Origin: HGM04593 sp045636545
GTDB lineage: Bacteria; Bacteroidota; Bacteroidia; Bacteroidales; Bacteroidaceae
DNA: 64,000 nucleotides
NCBI GenBank assembly: GCA_045636545.1
Contig: JAZTXR010000007.1
Span: forward strand, 1-64,000
Direction: 5' to 3'
Part shown: one piece after another, positions 8,731 to 16,621 of the stretch
How the letters are laid out: each line of letters begins with the position of its first letter
Numbering within the stretch: position 1 is the stretch's first letter
The notes under the pieces: generated by a model
What the model was told of the DNA's origin: nothing
Databases searched by the model: none
The model's input: the letters and a program-made list of their open reading frames with translations, nothing else
Program-made: the position numbers and the translations under genes

Positions 8731-8799
8731 ATTCAGAATTGATGATTCATTATATTAGAAGCTGTTTGAATTCTTTTTGTGTTATTCATTTGTATTATG

Positions 8800-9762
8800 C
8801 TATTGTGGTAGTTTTATCAAATCCTTCTGTGCAATGAACCACGGAATCAGTTTCTTGCATACGGGAATGCACAATGCAGATAGCAACAATGTTATTATTG
8901 CGATGCTCCATTTCCCGCTCAAAAAATCAATACCTGTTTTGGGTATCAACACCATCAGTGGACGGTATATCATGTGGTGGACACATAACAATACAATTGA
9001 ATAACGGCCGCAGTATGATACAAAAGGAATGTTGTTAAAGACTTTGCTTATCAATAATATGCCCAAAAATATCATAAATCCTACGATGTATGAATTCACA
9101 CCTACCATAATGTTGTAATGTAACGATATGCGTGAGGGAATTATAAATGTAAGTGCTATAATTCCACTGCCTAAAAGAAAACCGAGAATAGTAGGGGCTT
9201 TTATTGTTAGTAGATTTGTCCTATTCAGATAGTACCCTAATGTGAAAAAAGGCAGTGAAGTCATTGCTACATCCAGAAATAATGGCAGAAAAAGCCTATT
9301 GTGTCCCATATACCATCCAATACCTCCTATTGAAAGACATATTAAGGCTATTATATAATCGTTTCTAATAGTCTTTCGTATTAAGTAAAAGTATATGTTG
9401 CACCAGAATAACGTGATAATAAACCATATCGGTCCATTGAAAAATTGTCTATTGTTTAGAATGTCCATTATTCCACCGGCGGTTGTAATAAGTAATTGTG
9501 GCGCAAACCATTTTATAAGATAAAAGGCAATGCAACCAATTAAGTAAAAGAATATGAATGGAATTAGAATACCGTTGATTTTTTTTATGATGAATGTTTT
9601 TGAGTTGCAATATTCTTTGAAAAAAAGTCCTGAAATGATTAGATAAAAAGGTAAGGTGTCAGCACCATTTATCAAAGCTGTTACTCCACAATGGCCTAAT
9701 ACAAGGGCTATCATACATATACCTTTTGCAAGGTCAATGAAATCTATTCTACTTTGTGACAT
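8800..9762 (-). CDS. Acyltransferase 3 family membrane protein
   Basis: A 320-residue polytopic membrane protein. The start SRIDFIDLAKGICMIALVLGHCG has the family's D-x-A-KG-I motif and first-helix histidine. NGPIWFIITLFWCN corresponds to the conserved P-x-WF segment. About ten hydrophobic stretches are visible. It probably O-acetylates a sugar of the repeat unit. It begins 2 bases before the stop of the nucleotidyltransferase/kinase gene and precedes the broken family member. Confidence 0.83.
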   Translation of the reverse strand: MSQSRIDFIDLAKGICMIALVLGHCGVTALINGADTLPFYLIISGLFFKEYCNSKTFIIKKINGILIPFIFFYLIGCIAFYLIKWFAPQLLITTAGGIMDILNNRQFFNGPIWFIITLFWCNIYFYLIRKTIRNDYIIALICLSIGGIGWYMGHNRLFLPLFLDVAMTSLPFFTLGYYLNRTNLLTIKAPTILGFLLGSGIIALTFIIPSRISLHYNIMVGVNSYIVGFMIFLGILLISKVFNNIPFVSYCGRYSIVLLCVHHMIYRPLMVLIPKTGIDFLSGKWSIAIITLLLSALCIPVCKKLIPWFIAQKDLIKLPQ

Positions 9763-9764
9763 GG

Positions 9765-11078
9765 TTATCTCAATCTCTTTAAATTTTTCCTGTGCTGTTC
9801 ATTGAACACATAGTCCAGTATCTTATATACTGCTACCTGTGGTGTACTTTCATTCAACACCTTTGTATATCCCTTTTTGCCTGCAAGATAATCAATCTTT
9901 GCGTTGATGGTTCTTATGCCCTCCTCGTCAAGTTCGCGCTTGCGGGCAAGTATAGTCTCGCTGCTTGCTGTGAGCAGTATGTTGTAGTCCAGTGTGGGGA
10001 TGAACAGCTTGCCCCACCAATATAAGAATTTGGGGCTGAGGTAGATGCGTGAGCGGCGGCTGTCGCAGATTATGTCGGTGTAGTAGCGGTCGAACACCAC
10101 TACACGTGTGATGCGTGTAACAGGTTTAACCTTTACGAAATAGCCTATGATGTAGTCCAGTGAGTAGTAGCACAGGCGCACGAATGAGTTCAACTTGCCT
10201 GTCTTGCCTCCACGGTGCGGGTCGCTGTAGTTGCGGTCAACCTCTTTCTTTATGCCGGCCGAGTGTGCAACCTCGCCCAAATTGCCAAAGAGGGTGGGGC
10301 GGAAGTGGTAGTATTTGTGCGCTGTTTTGAATACCGGCGCAATGCGCTCGAGTATCGTGTCAATGACGGTCGTCTTTCCGCTACCGTCGGGGCCGGTGAA
10401 ACCGATGCTGAACCCTGTGCGTGAGCGCAGGTAGTTGCCAATAAAAGTGTAAAGGAATAGTAAAATACTTGCAAGCACGCCATATGGGCGACGTTTGATG
10501 TTGCTCCACAGAGCTTTGAAGAATAGGCGCTTGCCACGTTTTTGCTCGCACTCGTCGGCATTGTCGCAACCGAAGATTTGTTTTATTTTCTTTTTTACTA
10601 TGTCTGTGTTTTGGGCAGCATCACGTGTAGTGCGGTATTTCTCGGGGTACTTGCTGCCCACAGCACAGTTGTAGAGTATCTTGTCAAGAAACTGGCACTC
10701 AATGCCCACATAATAAAGGAATCCATTGAACTGCTTATGTGCAAGGAACTCCTGGGCACTCATCAGTTGTACGCCCCACACAGATGTGTCGAAGAAAAAG
10801 TCCCACTGTACAATTTCGGTCTTTCCCTCAGTTGTTGTTGCACAGACGTATGTTATAAGACGGTCGCTGTTGAGGTATGTGATTATTTTCCAACCGCTGC
10901 GGTCAATGAGTTCCACAAGGGCGTGCTTGATTTTTTTGTAGCTCTTGCGGGTAATTATTATGTCAATGTCGCGGCTGTCATTCCTGTCGGGCAACCTCTC
11001 GAAATTACGCAACACTGCATAATCGGCATTCGCGTTCAGGAATTCTATTATCTGTTTTATATGTTCTGTTGCTGACAT
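9765..11078 (-). CDS. Two-domain protein: nucleotidyltransferase-like plus thymidylate-kinase-like
   Basis: A protein of 437 residues. Residues 1-170 contain YAVLRNFERLPDRNDSRDIDIII, which resembles a nucleotidyltransferase fold with a DxD pair (D37, D39). A hydrophobic segment (about 200-214) follows. The C-terminal domain has a Walker A P-loop GPDGSGKTT (about 229-237), DRYYTD and a LID-like arginine-rich stretch, as in thymidylate-kinase-like proteins. It may phosphorylate or activate a polysaccharide substituent. The order of domains is clear, but the substrate is not. An ordinary dTMP kinase role is unlikely given the extra domain and location. Confidence 0.65.
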   Translation of the reverse strand: MSATEHIKQIIEFLNANADYAVLRNFERLPDRNDSRDIDIIITRKSYKKIKHALVELIDRSGWKIITYLNSDRLITYVCATTTEGKTEIVQWDFFFDTSVWGVQLMSAQEFLAHKQFNGFLYYVGIECQFLDKILYNCAVGSKYPEKYRTTRDAAQNTDIVKKKIKQIFGCDNADECEQKRGKRLFFKALWSNIKRRPYGVLASILLFLYTFIGNYLRSRTGFSIGFTGPDGSGKTTVIDTILERIAPVFKTAHKYYHFRPTLFGNLGEVAHSAGIKKEVDRNYSDPHRGGKTGKLNSFVRLCYYSLDYIIGYFVKVKPVTRITRVVVFDRYYTDIICDSRRSRIYLSPKFLYWWGKLFIPTLDYNILLTASSETILARKRELDEEGIRTINAKIDYLAGKKGYTKVLNESTPQVAVYKILDYVFNEQHRKNLKRLR

Positions 11079-11099
11079 AAGTTTTTTGTCTTAAATGTG

Positions 11100-12071
11100 C
11101 TATTTCTTCTTGAAGAAATTGTGTTTTATCTTGTCAATGAAGTAAGACGGATTGTTGTAGATTGAACTTGCCAATTTGCCAATGAAAGTAAACATTCGCC
11201 CTTTCTTCAGTGCATAATAACTCTGTCGCAAGGCATTGGCAGCCTTTGCATCTTTCTCCAGTTTGTTTATTTCCTGTGGTGAGAGGCTCTCGCGGAACTC
11301 TATGAATGTGAGTTCCTTCTCTCCCCTGCGGCGTAGCTTTAGATTCTTCTTTATGTGCCGCATGCGCAATATCATACCAATTGAGTCGGCCGACATTGCA
11401 CTCTCGTGCTTGCGATAACGGCAGAGAATCTCCGGTACAACAATTATAGCCTTGCCATCTTTGTAAAGGTCACTCATTCGTGTCCACAGGTCAAGGTCTT
11501 CGCAAAGGTCCTGGTAACGTGGTTTGCCGTTTGGAAACCCGGTAATGTTATGCCCACCAACGCTCAACGCAACTTCACGGTCATATACTGCAGTCGGCTG
11601 CATAAAAATGAGTTTCTCTTTTGCAGCCTTTTCATAGAATCCTTCTTTTGTGCTTTCTCCCAGGTATATACCTCCTTTGATTCTCTCTCCTTTGCTGTCC
11701 ATGTATTCAAGGTGGCAACCAACAGCCATCAAGTCGCAGTCCGATGTAATTCTGTTATACAACTTCTCTACAAGCGTGGGGTAGGGACAGTCATCGGCAT
11801 CGACAAACATAATGTACTTTGTTGTCGCATGTTCCTCTACATATCGTCGCCCGGCACTCAATCCTCCATTGACCGGTAAATTGACTATCTCAACTTGTCT
11901 TGGATGCTCGGCAAAGAACCGTTCAATGATTCTGACACTATCGTCCGTGCTGCAATCATTGACAATGAGCAGGTGAAAATCCTGCATAGTCTGTGCCATA
12001 ACACTTTCAAGTGTCTCCTGTATATATTTCTCGGCGTTATAAACGCAGATGGCAAGTGTGAGGTCTGTCAT
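11100..12071 (-). CDS. GT2 family glycosyltransferase
   Basis: A 323-residue GT2 enzyme. LTLAICVYNAEKYIQETLESVMAQT is the GT-A start, IVNDCSTDDSVRI the first nucleotide-binding acidic motif and MFVDADDCPYP the DxD-like site. The C-terminus ends in a basic helix, probably membrane-associated. The first 14 codons are exactly duplicated at 14278-14321, directly behind the upstream polymerase gene. The gene was therefore probably next to that gene before the AlbA_2 module arrived. Its present promoter is unclear, so it may depend on read-through across 2.2 kb. Confidence 0.87.
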   Translation of the reverse strand: MTDLTLAICVYNAEKYIQETLESVMAQTMQDFHLLIVNDCSTDDSVRIIERFFAEHPRQVEIVNLPVNGGLSAGRRYVEEHATTKYIMFVDADDCPYPTLVEKLYNRITSDCDLMAVGCHLEYMDSKGERIKGGIYLGESTKEGFYEKAAKEKLIFMQPTAVYDREVALSVGGHNITGFPNGKPRYQDLCEDLDLWTRMSDLYKDGKAIIVVPEILCRYRKHESAMSADSIGMILRMRHIKKNLKLRRRGEKELTFIEFRESLSPQEINKLEKDAKAANALRQSYYALKKGRMFTFIGKLASSIYNNPSYFIDKIKHNFFKKK

Positions 12072-12072
12072 T
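12029..12072. repeat. 44-bp direct repeat, copy A (inside GT2 start)
   Basis: This segment covers the first 14 codons of the GT2 gene and one upstream base. It is identical to 14278-14321. The distance between copies is 2,249 bases, and the AlbA_2 gene lies between them. Confidence 0.9.
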
Positions 12073-12350
12073 TGGTTATGCTCTAAATATAACGATATTA
12101 TTTGTTTTTAGACATAAGCACATAAGGGCTTGTGAAACTGAAAGGTTAAAAGTGAAAGCGGAAAGGTTGTATAACTATATTGTTTTTATTTTTGGACAAA
12201 AGTACATAAGCTGCAATGGATAACAGTTTGAATCTTCTGTTCTTTTGTTCTTCTGTCTTAAATTTATAATTATTACAGGTAAACATTACAAATTTTATAA
12301 TTATAAACTTTGTAATGATAACTTTTGTCGATTGTTACCGTATAAACCTA
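12072..12350. other. Repeat-bearing gap between AlbA_2 gene and GT2 gene
   Basis: No gene is supported. The stretch carries GACAAAAGTACATAAG-like sequence (12196-12210), GAAACTGAAAGGTT and GCGGAAAGGTT motifs (12134-12168), and reverse-orientation relatives near 12235-12265. A TACTTTTG match to the -7 box on the minus strand (12197-12204) could give weak transcription of the GT2 gene, but a proper -33 box is not seen. Confidence 0.5.
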
Positions 12351-14000
12351 TCAATAATCTCCAATTTTGCTTGTGTACTTTTGAGAAGGACTTTTAGGGC
12401 TGTCAGGCTCTGTCATAAAAATGATTTTGCCCAAAATTGGATTTATGTATATTTTTTTGAAATGGTATTTATCTTTGAATCCAAAGAACATTGCTATCTC
12501 ATTAAGATTTTTCGGTTCTTTACAAAAGAGTGTAATCTCTTCAACAAAATTATTCTCGTTTTTCTTATTTTTAAATTTAGATTTAACGATTCCGTTTACT
12601 CCTTGAATTTCGTTGTCTACTCCTTGAGTTAACTTGTTTACTCCTTGAATTTCGTTGTCTACTCCTTGAATTTCCTCATCTACACCTTGACTTAAGTCTG
12701 TTTTTTCTTGACTTATTATACTTTCTTTTCTTAAGTCTGTTTCTATTCCTTCGTGACAAGGAATGTCTATCAAGAAGAAAGTCCTGTTTTCATCTGTTTC
12801 AATAGTCGCTCTTGGGGAACCGTTCTTTGCCAGTTCCTCCTGTATGGTGGGGATGCCGGTGCAGCGCCCCTCTGTAAGTTCCAACTCTTTAAGAAAATCT
12901 CCAAGTCTTCGATTCCTGTATCGACGTGAGCGGAGTACATCTCCTCTTTTTATCGCATCAACAGTTACCGACCTGTCTGGTCCCGCGTAACTTAGGATTG
13001 AAATTCTATCGGGTTCAATGGTGATTTCGACAGGTTCTCTCTCTTGGTAATCTCTATGATATAATGCATTAACAACAGCCTCTTCCAATGCTTGATAGGG
13101 GTAATTGAAATATCGTATTGACTCAGCTTTGTCTTTAGGTTTTACTATATATTCCCTTATAAAGGTGCGTAATTGATTGAGCGTCTGGTTAATTATTTGA
13201 GGTACTGTGCCCATTATTGCCGGTACCTCGTAAAAATTATTGGGGTCTTTGATTCTTCCATTTGGAAATACCACAATTTCAACCCTTGAAACGGGGAAGA
13301 ATTTTTTGAGGTTTTCGCAGAACATCATTGCGGCAACGTTCTTGATGTATCGTCTTTCTGTTGGTCCATCATAAAGGTCCATTTGCTCAAGAATACTTTC
13401 CAAGCCGTCTCCGCTGAATTTATTTGCCAGTTTGCTTCCAACTTTTTTTAGATGGTCATATACAAGAACTGGAGAGATGTCATCTATTTTAATATCCGGG
13501 TTACCTCTATCATCAAATGGTGTTCTGTTTGCCAAATCTCGCAATTGGTCAAGTGCTTCCCCTTTTGCTTCAATAGTGCAACTGCCACTTCTGATGTAGA
13601 ACTTCGGCTTGCTATGCTTGGCATTTACGTCCTCCATAACATTGTATGGCCTGGTTACACCGCTTGGTATCCATATGACAAGGATTATTTTACCGTCAAT
13701 CTCTTCTACAGATGTACGAGGTAAATAATAAGGGTCGATTTTGTTGTTGAAACCGACCATATCCCTTTGGATTTTATCTATTTGATTCTCTGTAATACCT
13801 TTGACTGGTCTTTTTGCTTTGCCGTTTTCTTCTTCAACACCGACAAGAATATAACCGCCACCCAGATTGTCAAAATCATTTGCGAAGGCGCAGATGCTTT
13901 GATAAATTTTGGTTGGATTCCAACTGGCTTTGAATTCTATTCTATTGCCTTCAACTTTATTTTTATTGAGAAGGTCGTTTATGTTGATTGGTAATGCCAT
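12351..14000 (-). CDS. AlbA_2 (Schlafen-type AAA_4) / HATPase_c_4 regulator-like protein
   Basis: A 549-residue protein of the RecG-like-regulator class. Residues about 1-135 form the AlbA_2 domain (NKVEGNRIEFKASWNPTKIYQSICAFAND, GGGYILVGVEE). Residues about 300-420 resemble HATPase_c_4 (ALEEAVVNALYHRDYQEREPVEI, RNRRLGDFLKELELTEGRCTGIP). Five 7-residue repeats (QGVDEEI, QGVDNEI, QGVNKLT, QGVDNEI, QGVNGIV) follow at about 438-472, then a lysine-rich tail that may be a winged helix. Such proteins are thought to be nucleic-acid-binding regulators, sometimes near defence genes. It has no obvious role in polysaccharide synthesis and sits in an apparent inserted module. Confidence 0.8.
   Translation of the reverse strand: MALPININDLLNKNKVEGNRIEFKASWNPTKIYQSICAFANDFDNLGGGYILVGVEEENGKAKRPVKGITENQIDKIQRDMVGFNNKIDPYYLPRTSVEEIDGKIILVIWIPSGVTRPYNVMEDVNAKHSKPKFYIRSGSCTIEAKGEALDQLRDLANRTPFDDRGNPDIKIDDISPVLVYDHLKKVGSKLANKFSGDGLESILEQMDLYDGPTERRYIKNVAAMMFCENLKKFFPVSRVEIVVFPNGRIKDPNNFYEVPAIMGTVPQIINQTLNQLRTFIREYIVKPKDKAESIRYFNYPYQALEEAVVNALYHRDYQEREPVEITIEPDRISILSYAGPDRSVTVDAIKRGDVLRSRRYRNRRLGDFLKELELTEGRCTGIPTIQEELAKNGSPRATIETDENRTFFLIDIPCHEGIETDLRKESIISQEKTDLSQGVDEEIQGVDNEIQGVNKLTQGVDNEIQGVNGIVKSKFKNKKNENNFVEEITLFCKEPKNLNEIAMFFGFKDKYHFKKIYINPILGKIIFMTEPDSPKSPSQKYTSKIGDY
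12585..12689. repeat. Five tandem 21-bp units within the AlbA_2 gene
   Basis: The units lie at 12585-12605, 12606-12626, 12627-12647, 12648-12668 and 12669-12689. Units 12606-12626 and 12648-12668 are identical; all share TACTCCTTG or TACACCTTG on the plus strand. They encode 7-residue QGV repeats. Unit gain or loss would keep the frame. Confidence 0.9.
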
Positions 14001-14037
14001 AAAATATTATGTTATATACTTCTTCTATTGTGTTTTT

Positions 14038-14064
14038 GTTTGCATTTTGCAAACGTGTTTGCAA
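14038..14064. promoter_or_regulatory. Clustered GTTTGC/GCAAAC half-sites, candidate operator
   Basis: GTTTGC (14038-14043), GCAAAC (14049-14054) and GTTTGC (14057-14062) alternate in orientation. Bases 14047-14054 and 14057-14064 form an 8-bp inverted repeat (TTGCAAAC/GTTTGCAA) with a 2-base spacer. They lie about 40-65 bases before the AlbA_2 start, as an autoregulatory operator might. Binding is inferred only. Confidence 0.35.
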
Positions 14065-14105
14065 TTTTTTTGGTAATAATATAGCTGTTGACCCAAGACT
14101 ACAAA

Positions 14106-14192
14106 TGTCATGCTGAGCAAAGTCGAAGCATCTCAAAAACGATGTTTGAGATATCTCACGTTCAGTTAGTTCGCTACCGCTCATCGAAAACA
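14106..14192. repeat. Degenerate TGTCAT-type intergenic repeat
   Basis: The element begins TGTCATGCTGAGCAAAGTCG, followed by AAGCATCTC. It has an internal hairpin (ATCTCAAA facing TTTGAGAT) and continues into CGTTCAGTTAGTTCGCTACC. It resembles the element at 311-391 and the first part of the insertion in the phosphatase gene. Confidence 0.5.
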
Positions 14193-14277
14193 TCTTATGA
14201 TTTTTTCATTAAGGTATGGTCGATATGACATAAACACTTTTCCAAAATGTATTACTCCTTTTTTTAATTGTATGTCA

Positions 14278-14321
14278 TCTCGGCGTTATAAACGCAGATG
14301 GCAAGTGTGAGGTCTGTCATT
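14278..14321. repeat. 44-bp direct repeat, copy B (orphan start of the GT2 gene)
   Basis: The minus strand carries the first 14 codons of the GT2 gene (ATG 14318-14320), then becomes unrelated sequence. This ATG follows the TGA of the polymerase gene by four bases, an operon-like junction. It is the remnant of the original GT2 5' end. Confidence 0.88.
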
Positions 14322-14324
14322 GTT

Positions 14325-15584
14325 TCAATGTTTTTCTACAGCAAGTGAATTCTGCTTTTCAGCCGTTCCTGTGTCTGATATTTCTTCTTCCTCCTCGTCA
14401 TCTTCGTATATCTCCGGGTTATATCGGTTTTCATAGAAGTAACGCACGCAAGTCATAACCATCATCAAGGCCCATCCATATTGTATGTTGCTGCCACAAC
14501 CTCCACCCACTCCTGCAAACATAAAAATACAGCCAAGTGACCAAAAGTTATATCCACATGTGAATGTAAATATCAATGTAACAATGTAGAATATGAAACC
14601 GTAATCGTTAAATAGTGTACGGCTGTCTTTGTTATGGATTCCGCTATCTATTCCATATCCTAACCAGGTCTCCTTTTTGCTGAAATCTGCATTGATTGAG
14701 TTGAGCATTGGCACAATACGTGCAGCAGCTGAACCGTCGGTTTCTCGCACAGTCTTACTGTCCAATGTTGCTGTTGCTTCAATTGTGTTTGTTGCCCTGT
14801 CAAGTGATTCAATACCGGAATTCTGAATCAGTATGTAACAGACAATTAGAATAGGAATTATATAGTACCAGTTGTCTTTTCTCACGAAGTATAGTGCAAA
14901 AAGGATAAGGCATACAAACGCAGTTCCGCTACCCATAGTGAGCATCATCCACAGGAAACGGATTGTGATCCATTTGTGCTCTCCGCTGAACAGTTCGCTT
15001 AATGTGAAAGCTCCTTCATCACGTTTATATTCTTGGCATTTTACGTATGCATAGTAGAATACCAACATAAAACGTCCAAATGTACTTGGTTCCATTGAGA
15101 GGGATTGGCACCCCAAACCTCTATCAAGATTCTGCATCATGTTTAATAGCGGGAAATACCCAATACCGGCAATTGTGAGTATTTGCTGTATTATACACAC
15201 AACAAAATATGCCATCATAAACCATTTGCATATTCTTATGAAATGGTCAATGGTGAATACTCTCTCAATGTAGACGAGATTGTAAAAGCTGATATATGTC
15301 AATACTAATAGTATGGAATATATGTATGTACTCCAACGGAAAGTTTCCGGGTGAAAACTTGCCACGCAATATTGGAATATGAGATATATGGTGCCACATA
15401 TAAGTGCTTTTGAAGTCTTGAATGTGTAAAACAGCAATACAATGATTGAAGACACCATCAATGTCATTTTGATTGGGGCATTCATACCAAAAGAGTCTAT
15501 AGGCATATAGTATATGCCATAGAATATTATGAGTATTGTTGCAAAAAGGGTAAGACCTCTTTGTCCTTTGAATATGTCAAGCAT
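14325..15584 (-). CDS. O-antigen ligase/polymerase-like membrane protein (Wzy candidate)
   Basis: A protein of 419 residues from ATG 15582-15584 (MLDIFKGQRGLTLF). A longer frame up to 15668 only overlaps the preceding gene. It has about ten to twelve hydrophobic helices and a long loop (about 280-340) that includes RETDGSAAARIVPM, as in Wzy/WaaL-type proteins where periplasmic arginines matter. The cytoplasmic tail is very acidic (EDDEEEEEI). It is the only polymerase candidate in the operon and would join flipped repeat units in the periplasm. Confidence 0.75.
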   Translation of the reverse strand: MLDIFKGQRGLTLFATILIIFYGIYYMPIDSFGMNAPIKMTLMVSSIIVLLFYTFKTSKALICGTIYLIFQYCVASFHPETFRWSTYIYSILLVLTYISFYNLVYIERVFTIDHFIRICKWFMMAYFVVCIIQQILTIAGIGYFPLLNMMQNLDRGLGCQSLSMEPSTFGRFMLVFYYAYVKCQEYKRDEGAFTLSELFSGEHKWITIRFLWMMLTMGSGTAFVCLILFALYFVRKDNWYYIIPILIVCYILIQNSGIESLDRATNTIEATATLDSKTVRETDGSAAARIVPMLNSINADFSKKETWLGYGIDSGIHNKDSRTLFNDYGFIFYIVTLIFTFTCGYNFWSLGCIFMFAGVGGGCGSNIQYGWALMMVMTCVRYFYENRYNPEIYEDDEEEEEISDTGTAEKQNSLAVEKH

Positions 15585-15595
15585 AGTATAATTTG

Positions 15596-16621
15596 TTATT
15601 TCTTCCCGAGCATGAATTTTAGTTTGTTGTTGAAAAGCCAAGCTAATGGATATGTCAGCAACACGCAAATGACAAAATATATTATTGTTCTTGGTCCTTC
15701 AAATATGGTGTGATGAAGTACATGCCTGTCAAATGCCATCAGCACTTCCATTGTAATGCTGAAATGTGTGCACATCATTATTAGCGAGTTTACTCCCCAA
15801 TAGGTGAAGAAATTCTCAATAACGCTATTCCTGAATACAGCGAACAGGCACATAAAAGCAATTGCAGGCAAAGTGTTGCTTAAAAGTCCATTGATGTAAT
15901 AGATGTTGAAAGGTGGCTTTATAATAAGAATGAAACTGATTGCAAACAGCAAAACAGAGATTGAAAGCAATTTTGTCTTTTTTACTTCCAAAATGCTCTT
16001 TCCCCATCTCTTGCCCAATAGAAAACCTATTGCAATTATTGGCCATGCATATAATCCACGAACAATAGGTTGCATTGGTGCATCAAGGATTTTGTGTAGT
16101 TCGCATATGTCGTTCTTTGGTAACCAGATGCTATAGTATGCGTAATTTACAGATAATGTTATAATCATGGCTATGGTTGCCCACAACCATTTTCTTTTGC
16201 TGTTGTTGATTAGTGTGAATATGTATTCACCAATAAACAATACCGGCAAGAACCACAATGTACCAATTCCGCGCAGGACAATGGTCTTGTATATGTCACG
16301 TAACAGTATGTTGTTGTCCATTAGATGCAACGCCACCCATAGAATGTCAAAAGAAATAATCAGTAGACTGAACCACAGGTACGGAAATCCTAACTGTCTT
16401 ATCCTTTTTTTGAATAGTTCATTTGCTGTAATAGGTTTGTTGTTGATACCTGTAACCCATCCGGACGTTACATAGAAGGCCGAAATCATGAACATTCCAA
16501 TCCAAGTGTTGAGCCAACCAGGAATTACCCCTTTCTCAAAATGCAGGAATGTTATGCAAAGGATTGCAACGCCTTTTGTAGCATCGATATAATCAAGTCG
16601 TTTTTTTATTTCACTACTCAT
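15596..16621 (-). CDS. Acyltransferase 3 family membrane protein
   Basis: A protein of 341 residues. KKRLDYIDATKGVAILCITFLHF carries the D-x-TKG motif and the conserved H at the end of helix 1. GIGTLWFLPVLFIGEYIF matches the conserved LWF segment. It has about ten membrane helices. It is likely to O-acetylate a sugar of the repeat unit. Its start overlaps the end of the upstream GT2 gene by 4 bases. Confidence 0.85.
   Translation of the reverse strand: MSSEIKKRLDYIDATKGVAILCITFLHFEKGVIPGWLNTWIGMFMISAFYVTSGWVTGINNKPITANELFKKRIRQLGFPYLWFSLLIISFDILWVALHLMDNNILLRDIYKTIVLRGIGTLWFLPVLFIGEYIFTLINNSKRKWLWATIAMIITLSVNYAYYSIWLPKNDICELHKILDAPMQPIVRGLYAWPIIAIGFLLGKRWGKSILEVKKTKLLSISVLLFAISFILIIKPPFNIYYINGLLSNTLPAIAFMCLFAVFRNSVIENFFTYWGVNSLIMMCTHFSITMEVLMAFDRHVLHHTIFEGPRTIIYFVICVLLTYPLAWLFNNKLKFMLGKK

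Larger units (their letters stand above)
14001..14324. other. Non-coding region upstream of AlbA_2 gene
   Basis: This stretch has no supported gene. It holds operator-like half-sites at 14038-14064, a dispersed TGTCAT-type repeat at about 14106-14192, and copy B of the 44-bp repeat at 14278-14321. No full Bacteroidetes promoter was found by eye. Confidence 0.6.
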
